Origin: Chitinophaga sancti
GTDB lineage: Bacteria > Bacteroidota > Bacteroidia > Chitinophagales > Chitinophagaceae
Reading direction: 5' to 3'
Assembly: GCF_034087045.1 (NCBI RefSeq)
Contig: NZ_CP139247.1
Location: forward strand, 8,148,001 to 8,212,000
Length of the DNA: 64,000 nucleotides
Numbering within the stretch: position 1 is the stretch's first letter; the number at the start of each line of letters is the position of its first letter. The position numbers and the translations under genes are program-made. The notes under the pieces were generated by a model. It made no database searches, was not told where the DNA came from, and saw only the letters and a program-made list of their open reading frames with translations. Shown piece after piece: positions 62,556-64,000 of the stretch.

Positions 62556-63461
62556 TTGCCACAAATCTTCTTCATCCCAATTTTCCGGAAATCCCATACG
62601 TTCCAGGTCAATTCCTCTATATTTTACTAACAACTCCATTAGTTTGTAACTAAAATCATTTCCCGGGCTGGCGGTGTGTAATAGATAGCGAACGATACAT
62701 AATTGGTAGTATAATCTTTCACTCTCTACACTTCCAGTTGGAGGTATGTTATTAATCCAGCGTAATTTAACATGTCGTATTTCTCTCGGGAGGAACGAAA
62801 ATATTCTGTAGCAAATTAATGAGTGATGGGCACAATAATTTCTAAGCATTGATACAACCTGTATCCATGACTGGAACCATTTGTCTTTAGAAATCCCGTA
62901 TACATTAGCTATTATCTTTTTTTCTTTAACATCACTTCGGATATTTCTATAGATCTTGGATAATGTACCGAAAGAAAGTATATGTAATGTTTTCCAGGCT
63001 GGAGGATGTTCATATTTGCTATTTCTTCTATCATGCTGCTTTATGAAGTCTTCATCAGATCGTTCAAGCTCACGATTAATCGTTTCGATTACTTCATTCA
63101 CTCTTTCTTCACTAAAAAATACAGACTTATTTGCAAACCAGTTCGAACCATAAGAGGGGCACATCATATTGATCAGGATTGCACGAAAAGAGACCTCTAT
63201 ACGCTCAATAGCGTCCATTATTAATAGTCGGAGTTCACGATCAAAATTATAGAGTTCAATAACATGATCGAATGAAGTACCAGTCATAAATGTATTACTG
63301 ACTTGGCTTTTCTGTAAATATTTCCAGTAACCTGATAATCTGTAAAATCCTACATGGGTTAAATAATGAATTGACTCATCAGAACTACTAATTATTAAAC
63401 CGCGTTGTTCAAGGATTTTTATTTGGTCTGGTAACGTGAATGGTCTTTCAATGGAATTCAT
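62553..63461 (-). CDS. Abi_2 (AbiD/AbiF-like) abortive-infection protein, HEPN type
   Basis: 302 residues. N-terminal PFTLPDQIKILEQRGLIIS and FYRLSGYWKYL, then YNFDRELRLLIMDAIERIEV, the usual Abi_2 pattern. An Arg-x4-His motif (RNYCAH, residues 207-212) is the HEPN ribonuclease signature, so it probably cleaves RNA to stop phage growth. It is AT-rich compared with its neighbours and sits alone, signs of transfer. The start ATG (63461) comes two bases after the T-run of a leader hairpin. Neighbouring DNA holds the relic of a second copy. Confidence 0.9.
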   Translation of the reverse strand: MNSIERPFTLPDQIKILEQRGLIISSSDESIHYLTHVGFYRLSGYWKYLQKSQVSNTFMTGTSFDHVIELYNFDRELRLLIMDAIERIEVSFRAILINMMCPSYGSNWFANKSVFFSEERVNEVIETINRELERSDEDFIKQHDRRNSKYEHPPAWKTLHILSFGTLSKIYRNIRSDVKEKKIIANVYGISKDKWFQSWIQVVSMLRNYCAHHSLICYRIFSFLPREIRHVKLRWINNIPPTGSVESERLYYQLCIVRYLLHTASPGNDFSYKLMELLVKYRGIDLERMGFPENWDEEDLWQ

Positions 63462-63463
63462 AT

Positions 63464-63521
63464 AAAAAAAATGCCCCGCCTCGGGTGCGCTGATCTAACG
63501 GGAAGCGTGGCGGGTTCTGTT
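63464..63521 (-). ncRNA. Structured leader RNA, copy 1 (upstream of abi)
   Basis: Minus-strand transcript, about 58 nt. P1 pairs CCCGCC (63509-63514) with GGCGGG (63475-63480); P2 pairs CGCT (63504-63507) with AGCG (63488-63491). The 5' end CTAAC (63519-63523) can pair with GTTAG (63495-63499) in the loop, giving a pseudoknot. An eight-T run (63464-63471) follows, so the RNA can end just before the abi start codon. An RNA-antitoxin or attenuator role is inferred. Confidence 0.65.
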
Positions 63522-63525
63522 AGCA

Positions 63526-63558
63526 CAAATATACTTTCATTTATTCAAAAAAAACAAA
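63526..63558 (-). promoter_or_regulatory. Promoter of leader RNA copy 1
   Basis: -7 box TATATTTG (63526-63533, exact) and TTTG (63555-63558) as -33 element, 21 nt between. Copy 2 has the same arrangement with its -7 box at 63853-63860. Confidence 0.75.
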
Positions 63559-63689
63559 TTTTCACCTATCTAAAAAAGCATTTTTCATTAATTGATTGCT
63601 ACATTATTTGATTGCTATTATTTTTCTCATCTATACAAAAATCGAACCTTCTTAATTCCTCGATTTTCTTCAATCACAACAAACTAAAT

Positions 63690-63789
63690 AACGATTCGTT
63701 TTCTTCGAATCATTTATTATTTAAGCGTGTTTTCTAAGGATTCTAATATGATGAAGTTATAACGTGAATAGTCTTCCAGTGGAGTTCAT
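63690..63789 (-). pseudogene. Relic of a second abi gene 5' end
   Basis: From an ATG at 63789 the frame reads MNSTGRLFTL then a stop at 63757-63759, against MNSIERPFTL in the intact gene. Beyond the stop, homology continues with many changes (for example ATTAGAATCCTTAGAAAACA against the gene's ATAAAAATCCTTGAACAACG), then fades near 63690. It is a decayed, truncated copy. Confidence 0.8.
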
Positions 63790-63791
63790 AT

Positions 63792-63848
63792 AAAAAAATG
63801 CCCCGCCTCTGGTACGCTGATCTTACGAGAAGCGCGGCGGGGACTGTT
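63792..63848 (-). ncRNA. Structured leader RNA, copy 2
   Basis: Same structure as copy 1 in diverged sequence: P1 is a 7-bp stem CCCCGCC/GGCGGGG (63836-63842 with 63801-63807), P2 keeps CGCT/AGCG, and a T-run of seven follows. The pseudoknot is weaker here (TTAAC against GTAAG). Its -7 box is TATATTTG at 63853-63860. It now precedes only the relic gene. Confidence 0.6.
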
Positions 63849-64000
63849 AACACAAATATACTTTCATTTATTCAAAAAAAACAAATTTTCAGTTGTCTAA
63901 AAAAGCATTTTTCATTAGTTGATTCCTACATTATTTGATTGCTATTATTATTCTAATCTATACAAAAACAAACCTTCTTAATTCCTCGATTTTCTTCAAT

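Larger units (their letters stand above)
63433..64000. repeat. Tandem direct repeat of about 328 bp spanning the abi start and upstream region
   Basis: 63433-63760 repeats at 63761 to the window end. Copies are the same length to within two bases over the visible 240 bp, most differences being single bases. Each copy has the first abi codons, a hairpin leader and a promoter. The second copy continues past the window edge. Confidence 0.93.

Noticed and set aside
63757..63789. Functional second abi start
   Set aside because: The frame ends after ten codons and later homology is broken.

Overview
The window looks like a chromosomal segment of a Chitinophaga-like member of the Bacteroidota. The evidence is a SusC/SusD pair, ECF sigma/FecR/TonB-receptor cascades with STN and DUF4974 domains, HmuY lipoproteins, DUF4249 and DUF4369 proteins, very few Shine-Dalgarno sequences, and many promoters of the Bacteroidetes form TAnnTTTG. 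No rRNA, tRNA, CRISPR array, transposase or prophage was seen.

Layout. 1-7.1 kb (minus): an ECF sigma factor, FecR anti-sigma, SusC and SusD uptake operon whose distal end leaves the window. 7.3-8.9 kb: ferritin, a cupin and a DUF4369 protein. 9.0-17.5 kb (minus): a carbohydrate cluster with a GH39-like protein, GH95, GH43, two aldo/keto reductases and a sugar porter. 18.0-23.7 kb (plus): an ABC exporter, a TPR/HTH regulator and xseA-xseB. 24.0-29.8 kb (plus): a four-gene heavy-metal RND efflux operon (TolC-like, adaptor, DUF190, CusA/CzcA-like). 30.0-30.8 kb: a CsgG-like secreted protein. 30.8-38.0 kb (minus): response regulator, heme oxygenase, a stand-alone phytochrome photosensory module, and a CheB/CheR/PAS histidine kinase. 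38.3-55.1 kb (minus): a large heme-uptake region with six HmuY-type or related lipoproteins, two TonB receptors, a small Cys/His protein, HemS, HmuV, HmuU and HmuT. 56.0-61.4 kb (minus): a second ECF sigma/FecR/TonB-receptor/DUF4249 cascade. 61.5-62.5 kb: pyrD. 62.5-64.0 kb: an AT-rich Abi_2 (HEPN-type) gene behind a duplicated structured leader RNA.

How the parts fit. Five promoters in the heme region share one architecture on the minus strand: two GGAAAA-type boxes, 21 bp apart in four cases and about 30 bp apart in one, with an ACGC-like core between them, then exactly 31 nt, then a TAnnTTTG-like -7 box. They precede both TonB receptors, hmuT, the small Cys/His gene and, unexpectedly, the response-regulator/heme-oxygenase/phytochrome operon. 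I infer a heme or iron regulon in which imported heme is also turned into biliverdin for a light sensor. The other notable locus is the Abi gene: its leader contains a canonical promoter, a GC-rich hairpin with a possible pseudoknot, and a T-run ending two bases before the start codon. This unit is tandemly duplicated next to the relic of a second abi gene, an arrangement like an RNA-antitoxin system.

Intergenic regions of the heme and TonB loci also carry several unrelated tandem repeat arrays with periods of 21/64, 47, 54, 74 and 93 bp.
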